DNA of 32,034 bases, taken from contig NZ_JAUQWH010000103.1 in assembly GCF_030757795.1 (NCBI RefSeq), positions 1 to 32,034 of the forward strand, written 5' to 3'. Positions 7,756-15,692 of the stretch are shown here, piece by piece. Each line of letters starts with the position of its first letter. Position 1 is the first letter of the stretch. The notes under the pieces were generated by a model that worked only from the letters and a program-made list of their open reading frames with translations, was not told where the DNA came from and made no database searches. A program made the position numbers and the translations under genes. This DNA comes from Actinoplanes oryzae (GTDB lineage Bacteria > Actinomycetota > Actinomycetes > Mycobacteriales > Micromonosporaceae).

Positions 7756-8484
7756 ATGTCCGAGGTCCGCGCCGAGGTCGAGCGGCTCGGCCGGCACACG
7801 GTGATCCGCCTGACCGGCGAGCTGACCGTCGCGACCGCGCCGGTGGTCCGCACGGCCCTCACCAAGTGCCTCGTCGAGCGGCCCGAGGCGCTGGTGGCCG
7901 ACCTCTCCGGCCTGACTGCGCCCGAGCCGCACGCGCTGACGGTGTTCCGGGCGGTGATCCGTCAGGCGGCGCTGTGGCCGGGCACGCCGATGCTCCTCTG
8001 CGCCCCTGACCCGTCCCTGACCGCCCTGCTGACCAAGGGCGGTCACGGCCGCCGGGTGTTCCGGTCCCTGGCGGAGGCCCTGGCCGCCCCGGCGGCGCCG
8101 CGCCTGGCCACGGTCAGCGACGTCCTCCTGCCGGTCACCGGCGCCTCGCGGCAGGCCCGGGCGGTCGCGACGAGCGCGTGCGAGCAGTGGGAGCTGCCGC
8201 ACCTCGCCGCCCCGGCCGCGCTCGTGGCCGGGGAGCTGGCGACGAACGCCGTGACGCACGCCGGGACGCTGGCGGACCTGCGGCTGACCCGGGGGCACCG
8301 CTATCTCATGATCGCCGTCCGGGACGGCAGCACCGCCCCGCCGCGGATGGCGGCCGGTCCCTCCCCCGATCCCGCCGCCCCGCGCGGGCTGCTCCTGGTC
8401 GACGCGACGGCGCACCGCTGGGGCTCCCTGACCGCCGACGGCGGCAAGGTGGTGTGGGCGACCCTGCCGCTCGCCGCCCCGTGA
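7756..8484 (+). CDS. STAS domain-HATPase (anti-sigma kinase-like) fusion protein 1
   Basis: The 242-aa product joins two halves of a partner switch. Residues about 1-110 are a STAS (anti-sigma antagonist) fold. Residues about 120-242 are a HATPase_c_2 domain of the RsbW/SpoIIAB kind, with N-box E160-LATN164-AVTH168, VRDGS at 189-192, and GLLLVDATAHRWG as the later ATP-lid region. In the STAS half the loop that usually reads DSSG is APEPH (55-59), so the phosphorylatable serine is missing. An AGGAGGG at 7738-7744 lies 11 bases before ATG 7756. A nearer ATG at 7748 is out of frame. A paralogue lies at 13702-14427. Binding to a sigma factor is inferred from family, not shown. Confidence 0.85.
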   Translation: MSEVRAEVERLGRHTVIRLTGELTVATAPVVRTALTKCLVERPEALVADLSGLTAPEPHALTVFRAVIRQAALWPGTPMLLCAPDPSLTALLTKGGHGRRVFRSLAEALAAPAAPRLATVSDVLLPVTGASRQARAVATSACEQWELPHLAAPAALVAGELATNAVTHAGTLADLRLTRGHRYLMIAVRDGSTAPPRMAAGPSPDPAAPRGLLLVDATAHRWGSLTADGGKVVWATLPLAAP

Positions 8485-8493
8485 GCCCGGCGG

Positions 8494-10335
8494 TCAGGCC
8501 CCGGCGGGGGTCATGACCACCACGGCGCCGGTGGTGCCCGACGTCGGGTCCAGCAGCGGGGTGCAGGCGACCGCCACCCGGACCGGACGGCCCCGCCGGT
8601 TGACCGCCTCGACGGTCACCTGCTCCTGCAGGGAGTCGCCGCTCAGCACCGCGCGCAGCAGCGGCCGCAGGCCGTCGGTGGGCAGCCCCATGTCCAGATT
8701 GAGGAAGTGCTCCCCCAGCGCCTCGTTCTCCCGCAGCCCCCACAGGTCCTCAGCGGTGCGGTTCCAGGCCTGCACCCGCAGGCCCGCGTCGACGACGGCC
8801 ACGCCCGCGGGCAGGCTCGTGAGCAGCGCCTGGAGGAAGGCCTTGGTGGTGTCCAGCTCCGCGGTGCGGTCGCGCAGCGCGTTGTTGATGGTCTGCAGCT
8901 CGTCGTTGGTGGACTGGAGCTCCTCGTTGGTGGTCTCCAGCTCCTCGTTGGTGGACTGCAGCTCCTCGTTGGTGGTCTCCAGCTCCTCGACGCTCGACTG
9001 CAGCTCCTCGTTGGTGGTCTCCAGCTCCTCGTTCGTCGACTGCAGCTCCTCGTGCGCCGTCTCGGCCTGCCGGGTTGCCAGGTCGAGGTCCGACTCGAGC
9101 TGCCGCGCCTCCGTGCGGTCCTGGAAGACCAGCGCGACGCCGAGCAGGCTCGCGTCCGGGCCGGTCAGCGGGTTGACGTCCACCCGCAGCACCACCGCCT
9201 CGTGCTCGGAGCGGGCGAACTCGACGTCCGGCACCCGGATCGTGCGCCGCTCCAGCTGCGCCCGGTCGATGTAGCCGCGCAGCTCGGCCGGGCGGTAGGA
9301 CAGCTCCAGGTCCCGGAACGGGCGGCCCACGTCGCGGGTCGACACGCCCAGCAGCGTCTCGGCGCGCCGGTTGCTCAGCGCGACCAGGCCGTCGGCGGTG
9401 ACCACGACCTGGGCCACCGGGCAGGTGGCGAACGCCTCGTCGCGCAGCCGGTCGAGGCCGAGCAGCTCGGCGCCGGACGCCGGGGGCACCTGCGGGGCCA
9501 TCAGCGGCGCCGGCCGGGCGACCGTCGCCGGCTTCTTGCGGAAGATGCGCCGTTTCAGGTCCACCGGGGCGAAGGTGTCGCTGTGGCTCAGCAGCATCTC
9601 GGCCTTGCCCAGGAAGAGCACCCCGGCGTCGGCGAGGGCGAAGTGCAGGCGCGACAGGATCCGCGCCTGGGCCTCGGCGTTGAAGTACATCAGCGTGTTG
9701 CGGCAGGTGAGCAGGTCCACCCGGGAGATCGGGGCGTCCTGCATCAGGTCGTTGCGCCCGAAGATCACCGAGCGGCGCAGGTCCTTGCGGAAGACGTAGC
9801 GCCCGCCGGTGACCTCGAAGTAGCGCTGCACCAGCTCCTCGGGCAGGTCGGCGACCTGCCGGTCGGTGTAGGTGGCCAGGCGCGCCTCGGCCAGCGCCTC
9901 CTCGTCGACGTCGGTGGCGTAGATCTTGACCCGCTCCCGGAACGCCTCCGGGCCCAGCTGCTCGGCCAGCAGGATCGCGATCGTGTACGCCTCCTCGCCC
10001 GACGCGCACCCGGCCGTCCACACCCGCACGGGCGTGCCGGGCTCCCGGCCGGCGAGCAGCTGCGGCAGCACCTCGTCGCGCAGGTGGTCCCACGCGTCCG
10101 GATCGCGGAAGAAGCCGGTCACGTTGATCAGGATGGTGTTGAACAGCGCGGTGAACTCGTCCGGGTGCACCTGCAGGAAGTCCAGGTAGTCCCCGAAGGA
10201 CTCGACGCCGACCTGGGTCATCCGGCGGGTGACCCGGCGCATGAGGCTGGCCCGCTTGTAGCCGCCGAAGTCGAAGCCGCGTGCCTCCCTGAGGTACACC
10301 AGCAGCGCCTCGAACTGCCCGTCGTCCGATGTCAC
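8494..10335 (-). CDS. CheR-type methyltransferase with PAS domains and long coiled coil (paralogue 1)
   Basis: The 613-aa protein has a complete CheR methyltransferase at about 1-265. FNTILINVTGFFRDPDAW is typical of the family, TAGCASGEEAY (107-117) is the AdoMet-binding motif I, and CRNTLMYF lies at 211-218. A PAS domain (about 300-410) follows. A coiled coil of heptads such as EELQSTNEELETTN runs from about 429 to 500, and a second PAS domain (about 505-613) ends the protein. No signal peptide or membrane segment is visible, so it should be cytosolic. The GTG start at 10335 has GGAGGA six bases upstream. CheR enzymes methylate glutamates on chemoreceptors, but no receptor is encoded here, so the target is unknown. 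It is divergent from the CheB-like gene. Confidence 0.9.
   Translation of the reverse strand: MTSDDGQFEALLVYLREARGFDFGGYKRASLMRRVTRRMTQVGVESFGDYLDFLQVHPDEFTALFNTILINVTGFFRDPDAWDHLRDEVLPQLLAGREPGTPVRVWTAGCASGEEAYTIAILLAEQLGPEAFRERVKIYATDVDEEALAEARLATYTDRQVADLPEELVQRYFEVTGGRYVFRKDLRRSVIFGRNDLMQDAPISRVDLLTCRNTLMYFNAEAQARILSRLHFALADAGVLFLGKAEMLLSHSDTFAPVDLKRRIFRKKPATVARPAPLMAPQVPPASGAELLGLDRLRDEAFATCPVAQVVVTADGLVALSNRRAETLLGVSTRDVGRPFRDLELSYRPAELRGYIDRAQLERRTIRVPDVEFARSEHEAVVLRVDVNPLTGPDASLLGVALVFQDRTEARQLESDLDLATRQAETAHEELQSTNEELETTNEELQSSVEELETTNEELQSTNEELETTNEELQSTNDELQTINNALRDRTAELDTTKAFLQALLTSLPAGVAVVDAGLRVQAWNRTAEDLWGLRENEALGEHFLNLDMGLPTDGLRPLLRAVLSGDSLQEQVTVEAVNRRGRPVRVAVACTPLLDPTSGTTGAVVVMTPAGA
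8881..9051 (-). repeat. In-gene tandem heptad-coding repeat
   Basis: A 21-base unit is repeated with small changes, often alternating as a 42-base pair encoding EELQSTN and EELETTN. Eight heptads lie within these limits, and less regular heptads continue toward 8836. It builds the coiled coil of CheR paralogue 1. Confidence 0.85.
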
Positions 10336-10419
10336 CCGATCCTCCGAGCCGCCTGTCCCGCCGTCTTCGCTACCGTACCGGCAGGTTTGGGTCCCGGCCG
10401 ATCAGGGCATGCGCCCCGC

Positions 10420-11430
10420 GTGCCGGATGCCGCCAGTCGCCATCGCGATCTTGTCGTGCTCGGGGCCTCCGCGGGAGGACTCGAGGCGCTGCGCGAGGTC
10501 GTCGCCGGGCTGCCCGGCGACCTGCCCGCCGCGGTACTGGTCGTCGTGCACACGCCTGCGGGCAACGACAGCGTGCTCGCGGCCATCCTGGACCGCTGCG
10601 GGCCGCTGGCCGCCGCGCCCGCCCGGCACGACACCTCCCTGGTGTCCGGGCGGATCCACGTCGCGGTGCCCGACCGGCACCTGCTCGTCCGGGACGACCG
10701 GATGCTGCTCAGCCGGGCGCCGAAGCAGAACCGCGCGCGCCCCGCCGTCGACGCGCTCTTCCGCAGCGCGGCCCGCTGGCACGGGGACCGGACCGTCGCG
10801 GTGGTGCTGTCCGGCACCCTCGACGACGGGGCCGCCGGACTCGCCGCCGTGGACGCGGCCGGGGGCGCCTGTCTCGTGCAGAATCCCGCGGATGCGATGT
10901 TCCCCGGCATGCCTGCCGCCGCCCTGGCCGTCGTCCCCGGCGCCCGCTCCGCCCCCGCGGCCGCTCTCGCCGGGCACATCGCCGCACTGGTGACCGAGCC
11001 CCGCCGTGCTCCCGCCACCCCCTTCACCCACCCCGACCTCGTCGCGGAGACCGACATGGCCGAGAACATCGCGTTGACCCCACCCGAGGAGTCCCCTGGC
11101 CGGCCGGCGGCGATCAGCTGCCCGGACTGCACCGGCGCCATGAACGTCGTGCAGATCGGCGCGGCGGTGCACTACACCTGCCACGTCGGGCACGTGTGGT
11201 CGCCCCAGACCCTGCTCGCCGCGCAGCACGAGAAGGTCGAGCAGGCGCTGTGGACAGCGGTGAGCATGCTGGAGGAGCAGGCGAAGATCCATGACGAACT
11301 CGCGCGGCGCGCCGCGGCCGACATCCACAACTCCCTCGTGGAGAGTCACCAGGCGGCCAACGCGCGGGAAATGCGCACGGCGGCCGGGGTCATCCGGAAG
11401 CACTTCCCGGAGATCATCACCCAGCCCTGA
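10420..11430 (+). CDS. CheB-type protein-glutamate methylesterase without receiver domain, with C-terminal zinc-ribbon-like module
   Basis: The 336-aa product carries the CheB methylesterase core at about 8-190. The likely catalytic triad is Ser17 in GASAGG, His44 in VVVHTPAG, and Asp135/136 in SGTLDDGAAG. The phosphorylated receiver domain that normally regulates CheB is absent. A C-terminal module has CPDC (234-237) and YTCHVGH (Cys254, His258), a plausible zinc site, followed by a helical tail. I chose GTG 10420 as the closest start ahead of the first conserved strand. No strong ribosome binding site is visible, so the start is less certain than the family call. It is head-to-head with CheR paralogue 1 (84 bases apart) and probably reverses that enzyme's modification. 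Confidence 0.85.
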   Translation: MPDAASRHRDLVVLGASAGGLEALREVVAGLPGDLPAAVLVVVHTPAGNDSVLAAILDRCGPLAAAPARHDTSLVSGRIHVAVPDRHLLVRDDRMLLSRAPKQNRARPAVDALFRSAARWHGDRTVAVVLSGTLDDGAAGLAAVDAAGGACLVQNPADAMFPGMPAAALAVVPGARSAPAAALAGHIAALVTEPRRAPATPFTHPDLVAETDMAENIALTPPEESPGRPAAISCPDCTGAMNVVQIGAAVHYTCHVGHVWSPQTLLAAQHEKVEQALWTAVSMLEEQAKIHDELARRAAADIHNSLVESHQAANAREMRTAAGVIRKHFPEIITQP

Positions 11431-11443
11431 CCCGGCGCCGGAG

Positions 11444-11833
11444 TCAGTCCACGTCCTCCTCGCCGGCCAGGCGCCGGGCCTTGGCTGCCTCCGCCCGGTG
11501 CCGGCGCGCCTCGTCGCGATGCCTCTCCGCGCCGCCGGGCACCCGCCGCGCGGCCTCCTCGTGCATCTCGGCCGCCATGTCGTGGCTGGCGGCGGCGTCG
11601 AGGTGGGCCTGGGCGGCGCGGCGCGCGCTCTCCTTCGCCCGCTCCCGCGCCCGGGCCAGGCTGCCCTCGTCGGTGACCACCGCGGGATCCTCGCCCTCCT
11701 GGGTGGCCGCCAGGTAGTCACGCAGCTCCGTGACGCGCCGGCGCGCCTCGGCCGCCCGCTGCCCGGCACGCTTGCCCCGCTCCCGGGCCTCGCGGGTCAC
11801 CCTGTCGTCGGCGGGGCTCCGCTCGTCGTCCAT
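11444..11833 (-). CDS. Small highly charged alanine/arginine-rich helical protein
   Basis: The product is 129 aa, built of Ala, Arg, Glu and Asp with almost no bulky hydrophobics. It is predicted to be a long amphipathic helix or coiled coil throughout. It has no signal peptide or membrane segment. I do not recognise a named family, although similar Ala/Arg/Glu-rich proteins are common in actinomycetes. It lies between the CheB-like gene (convergent, 13-base gap) and CheR paralogue 2 (divergent). Its composition resembles that of shadow frames, but both flanking genes stop short of it, no competing plus-strand gene exists, and it fills the gap neatly. Confidence 0.6.
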   Translation of the reverse strand: MDDERSPADDRVTREARERGKRAGQRAAEARRRVTELRDYLAATQEGEDPAVVTDEGSLARARERAKESARRAAQAHLDAAASHDMAAEMHEEAARRVPGGAERHRDEARRHRAEAAKARRLAGEEDVD

Positions 11834-11944
11834 GCGGCCATCGTGCCACCGCCCGGAGGGGGCCCGGAAGACACTGCCGCAGCCGTCCCCGGCCCGTGGT
11901 GCCGTAGCCTTGCCTGGGCGCGGCAGCGGGGGGAAAGGCGGAGC

Positions 11945-13705
11945 ATGGGTCGGGAGGACGAGCGGTTCGAGGAGCTTCTCGCGCACCTGAGCGAGGCCCG
12001 CGGCTTCGATTTCACCGGCTACAAGCGCTCGAGCCTCATGCGGCGCGTGCAGCGGCGCATGTCGCAGGTGCGAATCGCCGGCCACGGGGAATACCTGGAG
12101 TTCCTGCGGGCCCGTCCGGACGAGTTCACGTCATTGTTCAACACCATCCTGATCAATGTCACCTCGTTCTTCCGGGACCCGGAGGCCTGGGATCACCTGC
12201 GGCGGGAGGTGCTCGAACCGATGGTCGCGGCCAAGCCGGCGGACACGCCGCTGCGCGTCTGGACGGCCGGGTGCGCCTCCGGCGAGGAGGCCTACACGGT
12301 GGCGATGCTGCTCAGCGACATCCTCGGCCCCGCGGATCTGCACCGGCGGGTGAAGATCTACGCCACCGACGTGGACGAGGAGCAGCTCGGCGAGGCACGG
12401 CGCGCCGTCTACGACGAGCGGGCCCTGGCCGGGATGCCGCCGGAGCTGGTGGAGCGGCACTTCGAGCTGGCGGGCCGGCGCTTCCGGGTCCGCCGCGACC
12501 TGCGCCGCTCGGTGATCTTCGGCCGCAACGACCTGGTGCAGAACGCCCCCATTCCCCGTATCGACCTCCTGACCTGCCGTAACACGCTGATGTACTTCAC
12601 CGCCGGGACACAGGCCCGGGTTCTCGCCCGGTTCCACTTTGCGCTGGTCCCGCAGGGGGCCCTGTTCCTGGGCCGGGCCGAGACCCTGCGCGGCCACGCC
12701 GGCACCTTCGAGCCGATCGACGCCCGGCACCGGGTGTTCCGCAAGACCGGGGGGCCGGTCCCCGCGTCCGCGGCGGCGTTCCCCGTCCCGGCCTCCGGTC
12801 CCCTCCGCACGGACGTGTCCGCTTCCGGCGGGCTCGCCGAGGCCGCGCTGCGGGCCGGCCCGGTGGCGCAGCTGGTGGTCACCGCCGACGGGCTGGTGGC
12901 CCTGAGCAACCGGGAGGCGGAGACCCTGCTCGGGGTGTCCGCCCGGGCGGTCGGGCACCCCTTCGGCGCGCTCGAGGTGGCGCGCCGGCCGGTGGATCTG
13001 CGCACGCCCGTCGCGCTGGCCTGCCAGGAGCGGCGCACGGTGCACGTCCCGGAGTTCGAGCTGCACCGCCCGGCCGGCGACAGCGTGGCCCTCGAGGTGC
13101 GGGTGGCGCCGCTGCTGACGGAGGACGGCGGCACCCTCGGCGTCACGCTGGTCTTCCAGGACGTGACGGCGGCCCGGCGGCTGCGGGCCGACCTGGAGGA
13201 CGCCAACGCCGAGCTGGAGACCGCCTACGAGGAGCTGCAGGCCGGCAACGAGGAGCTGGAGACCACGAACGAGGAGCTCCAGTCCACCCTCGAAGAGCTG
13301 GAGACCAGCAACGAGGAGCTGCAGACCGTCAACGAGCAGCTGGAGACGGCCAACGCTGAGCTGAGGAGCAGCAACGACGCGCTGCTCGGCGCGGTTGTCG
13401 CCCAGGCCCGGTCGGCCGACCTCGTCGTCGGCCCCGACCTGCGCGTCCGGGCCTGGAGCGAGCGGGCTGCCGAGCTGTGGGGCCCCCGCGCGGCCGACGT
13501 GATCGGGCACGACCTGACCCGCCTCGGCGGCAGCCTGCCGCTGGACCGGCTGGAGCCGATGATCCGGCTGGCGCTGACGGGAGACCATGGAAGAGCCACG
13601 ACGAGGCTGGAGGCGGTCGACCGGCACGGCCGGGCGGTCGTCCTCCGCGCCGTCCGCGCCCCGGTGCCGCCCGGCGGCGCGATCATCATGATGGAGAGCC
13701 CATGA
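11945..13705 (+). CDS. CheR-type methyltransferase with PAS domains and coiled coil (paralogue 2)
   Basis: The 586-aa protein is co-linear with the product of 8494-10335 through about residue 460. It has CheR at 1-265 with TAGCASGEEAY at 107-117 and CRNTLMYF at 211-218, then a PAS domain at about 300-410. The coiled coil (heptads such as EELQAGNEELETTN) and second PAS follow. The coiled coil is about 20 residues shorter than in paralogue 1. The ATG is preceded by the purine-rich stretch GGGGAAAGGCGGAGC. Its stop overlaps the next ATG (ATGA), so it is translationally coupled to the second STAS-HATPase gene. That coupling is the best evidence in the window that the methyltransferase and partner-switch proteins work together. 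Confidence 0.9.
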   Translation: MGREDERFEELLAHLSEARGFDFTGYKRSSLMRRVQRRMSQVRIAGHGEYLEFLRARPDEFTSLFNTILINVTSFFRDPEAWDHLRREVLEPMVAAKPADTPLRVWTAGCASGEEAYTVAMLLSDILGPADLHRRVKIYATDVDEEQLGEARRAVYDERALAGMPPELVERHFELAGRRFRVRRDLRRSVIFGRNDLVQNAPIPRIDLLTCRNTLMYFTAGTQARVLARFHFALVPQGALFLGRAETLRGHAGTFEPIDARHRVFRKTGGPVPASAAAFPVPASGPLRTDVSASGGLAEAALRAGPVAQLVVTADGLVALSNREAETLLGVSARAVGHPFGALEVARRPVDLRTPVALACQERRTVHVPEFELHRPAGDSVALEVRVAPLLTEDGGTLGVTLVFQDVTAARRLRADLEDANAELETAYEELQAGNEELETTNEELQSTLEELETSNEELQTVNEQLETANAELRSSNDALLGAVVAQARSADLVVGPDLRVRAWSERAAELWGPRAADVIGHDLTRLGGSLPLDRLEPMIRLALTGDHGRATTRLEAVDRHGRAVVLRAVRAPVPPGGAIIMMESP

Positions 13706-14427
13706 CCGCAGAGGCTTTGACCTTCAGTGCCGACGACCGTGCCGGGCGTACGGTGTTCGCGCTGCGCGGCGAGCTGACCCTGCGCGCCACGGGCAGGCTC
13801 CGCACCGCGCTGCTGAAGAGCATCGCCGAGCAGCCGGAGGCGCTGCTCGTCGACCTGTCCCGGACGAGCGTGCCGGAGCCCGCGGCCCTCGCCGTCTTCA
13901 CCGCGGTCGTGCGGCAGGCCGCCACCTGGCCGGGGACCCCCGTGCTGCTGTGCGGCGCGGTGCCCGACGTGGCCGGGCTCCTCGCCGGCGGCGGGTACGG
14001 CCGGATGTCCCTGCACGACAGCGTGGCGGCCGGCCTGGCGATGCTGGACGAGGGGCGGGAATCTCTGCTGTTCATCACCGACGAGCTGCTGCCCGTCTCC
14101 GGCGCGTCGCGGCACGCCCGCAACATGGTCACCGAGGCGTGCGGGCGCTGGTCGCTGCCGCAGCTGGCCGGCCCGGCCAGCCTGGTGGTCAGCGAGCTGG
14201 TCGCCAACGTCATCGACCACGTGGGCACCATCATGACGCTGCGGATCTCGCACCGGGGCCGCTATCTGCACCTGGCCGTGCGCGACGGCTCGCCGGTCGC
14301 CCCCGAGCGGTCCGATCGCCCGGGCCCGTCCGGGCTCGCGATGGTCGATTCCCTGGCGACGCACTGGGGCTGGCTGCCCACCCGGGACGGCAAGGTCGTC
14401 TGGGCGACCCTCGCCACCGACGCCTGA
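13702..14427 (+). CDS. STAS domain-HATPase (anti-sigma kinase-like) fusion protein 2
   Basis: The 241-aa paralogue of the product of 7756-8484 has the same order. A STAS fold lies at about 1-115, and a HATPase_c_2 domain at about 125-241 has E165-LVAN169-VIDH173, VRDGS and SGLAMVDSLATHWG. The loop that usually reads DSSG is VPEPA (57-61), again without a phosphoacceptor serine. Its ATG overlaps the stop of CheR paralogue 2 by four bases. The gene ends seven bases from the convergent sigma-STAS gene. An RsbW-like role, binding or phosphorylating a partner, is the family expectation. Because its own STAS half cannot be phosphorylated at the usual place, any substrate would have to be another protein or site. 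Confidence 0.85.
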   Translation: MTAEALTFSADDRAGRTVFALRGELTLRATGRLRTALLKSIAEQPEALLVDLSRTSVPEPAALAVFTAVVRQAATWPGTPVLLCGAVPDVAGLLAGGGYGRMSLHDSVAAGLAMLDEGRESLLFITDELLPVSGASRHARNMVTEACGRWSLPQLAGPASLVVSELVANVIDHVGTIMTLRISHRGRYLHLAVRDGSPVAPERSDRPGPSGLAMVDSLATHWGWLPTRDGKVVWATLATDA

Positions 14428-14434
14428 CGCCGGC

Positions 14435-15553
14435 TCAGTCCTCCAGCAGGGCGTTCAGGCCGGTCGCCGCGGCCACCCGCGCCACGTAGGGGCGCAGGCC
14501 GACGGCCCGCACGCGCACGTCCCGGACCCGGGCCGCCTCGTGCACGGCCAGCAGCACCGCGATGCCCGCGGCGTCCAGGATCGGGACGTCCCCCAGGTCG
14601 AGCAGCACCCGGTCGGCCCGGGCGGCCCGCACGACGGCGAGCAGCTCCTCGCGCAGGTGCTCGGCGTTGTCCCGGTCGACCTCGCCGGACACCGAGATGC
14701 GCAGGACACCCTCGCTCTCCCGGCGCACCAGCACCCGCACGTGGTGGTCGTCGCGCTCGGTGCCGGTCCAGGCCGGCGGGGTGTCGCTCAGCATGGCCGT
14801 GCGCAGCCAGCTCAGCGCCCGGCTGAGCAGCCGCGACACGTGCATCTGCGAGATGCCGAGCTGGTCGGCGATCTCGGCCTGGCTCAGGTTGCCCCAGAAC
14901 CGCAGCGCCAGCATCCGGCGCTCCCGGTAGGGCAGGCGGTACAGCAGGCGCTCCACGGTCGTGCGGTCGTCGACCAGGCCCAGGTCCGGGTCGGCGGACC
15001 CGACGAGGTCGCCGAACTCGGCCCGGTCGTCGTCGCCGGCCGGCATGTTCAGCGAGGCCGGGCTGTAGCCGGCCAGCGAGGTGCGGGCCTCGGCGATCTC
15101 GGCCTCGCCGACCTCGAGGAAGGTGGCCAGCTCGGCGTCGGTGGGCGTGCGGGCGAGCTTCGCGGTGAGCACGGCGTTCGCGTGGTTGAGCTCCAGCACC
15201 AGGTCCTGCAGCCGGCGCGGCACGTGCACACCCCACGTGTGGTCGCGGAAGTGCCGCTTGATCTCGCCGGTGATGGTGATGACGGCGTACGCGGTGAACG
15301 AGCCCCGCTCCGCGTCGTAGCGGTCCACCGCCTTCATCAGTCCGAGCCGCGCGACCTGCTCCAGATCGTCGAGCTGCTCGCCCCGGCCCCGGTAGCGCCG
15401 TGCGAGCCGGCCCGCAAAGGGCAGGGCGCCGCGCACGAACTCCTCCCGCAGCCGCGCAGCCCGGTCCGCCCCGGCGCCGGTCCGGGCCTGCACGTAGGCG
15501 GCCGCCATGGCGTCGAGGTCTTCCAGGGTGCGGGTCTTCCCGGAAGTCGGCAT
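14435..15553 (-). CDS. SigB/SigF-type sigma-70 factor with C-terminal STAS domain
   Basis: The 372-aa product has all sigma regions of the SigB/SigF/SigG group. Region 2 is DDLEQVARLGLMKAVDRYD with GEIKRHFRDHTWGVHVPRRL (62-115), region 3 follows, and region 4 is LPYRERRMLALRFWGNLSQA into the helix-turn-helix EIADQLGISQMHVSRLLSRA (207-246). After a short linker, residues about 270-372 form a STAS domain (VLLDLGDVPILDAAGIAVLL). The site that is Ser in anti-sigma antagonists is Ala (DAAG, 327-330). Sigma factors of this group usually end soon after region 4, so the fusion is unusual. AAGGGA lies seven bases before ATG 15553. It should direct RNA polymerase to GGGTAT/GGGTAC-type promoters, of which the window has candidates. 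Confidence 0.92.
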   Translation of the reverse strand: MPTSGKTRTLEDLDAMAAAYVQARTGAGADRAARLREEFVRGALPFAGRLARRYRGRGEQLDDLEQVARLGLMKAVDRYDAERGSFTAYAVITITGEIKRHFRDHTWGVHVPRRLQDLVLELNHANAVLTAKLARTPTDAELATFLEVGEAEIAEARTSLAGYSPASLNMPAGDDDRAEFGDLVGSADPDLGLVDDRTTVERLLYRLPYRERRMLALRFWGNLSQAEIADQLGISQMHVSRLLSRALSWLRTAMLSDTPPAWTGTERDDHHVRVLVRRESEGVLRISVSGEVDRDNAEHLREELLAVVRAARADRVLLDLGDVPILDAAGIAVLLAVHEAARVRDVRVRAVGLRPYVARVAAATGLNALLED

Positions 15554-15692
15554 GCGGGATCCCTTCGCCGAGCGCGGAGGACCTGGACAGGTCCGGTACC
15601 CCGGTTCCCAGGGCCGGTCCTGTGCAAACCTAATCCCCCGGAGCAGCCCGGACGGGCACATTCCCGCGATCGGGGGACGTGTCATGCGGGCC

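Noticed and set aside
8881..9051. Short regular repeats resembling a CRISPR array
   Set aside because: The units are 21/42 bases without spacers and encode in-frame heptads of a coiled coil.
8707..10419. Long N-terminal extension in frame with the CheB-like protein
   Set aside because: The extension is antisense to CheR paralogue 1 and mirrors its heptad repeats. The CheB core begins only after 10420.
15560..15620. GGGTAC upstream of the sigma-STAS gene as an autoregulated promoter
   Set aside because: The only GTTT upstream lies 24 bases away, too far for SigB-type spacing, so I do not list it as a promoter.
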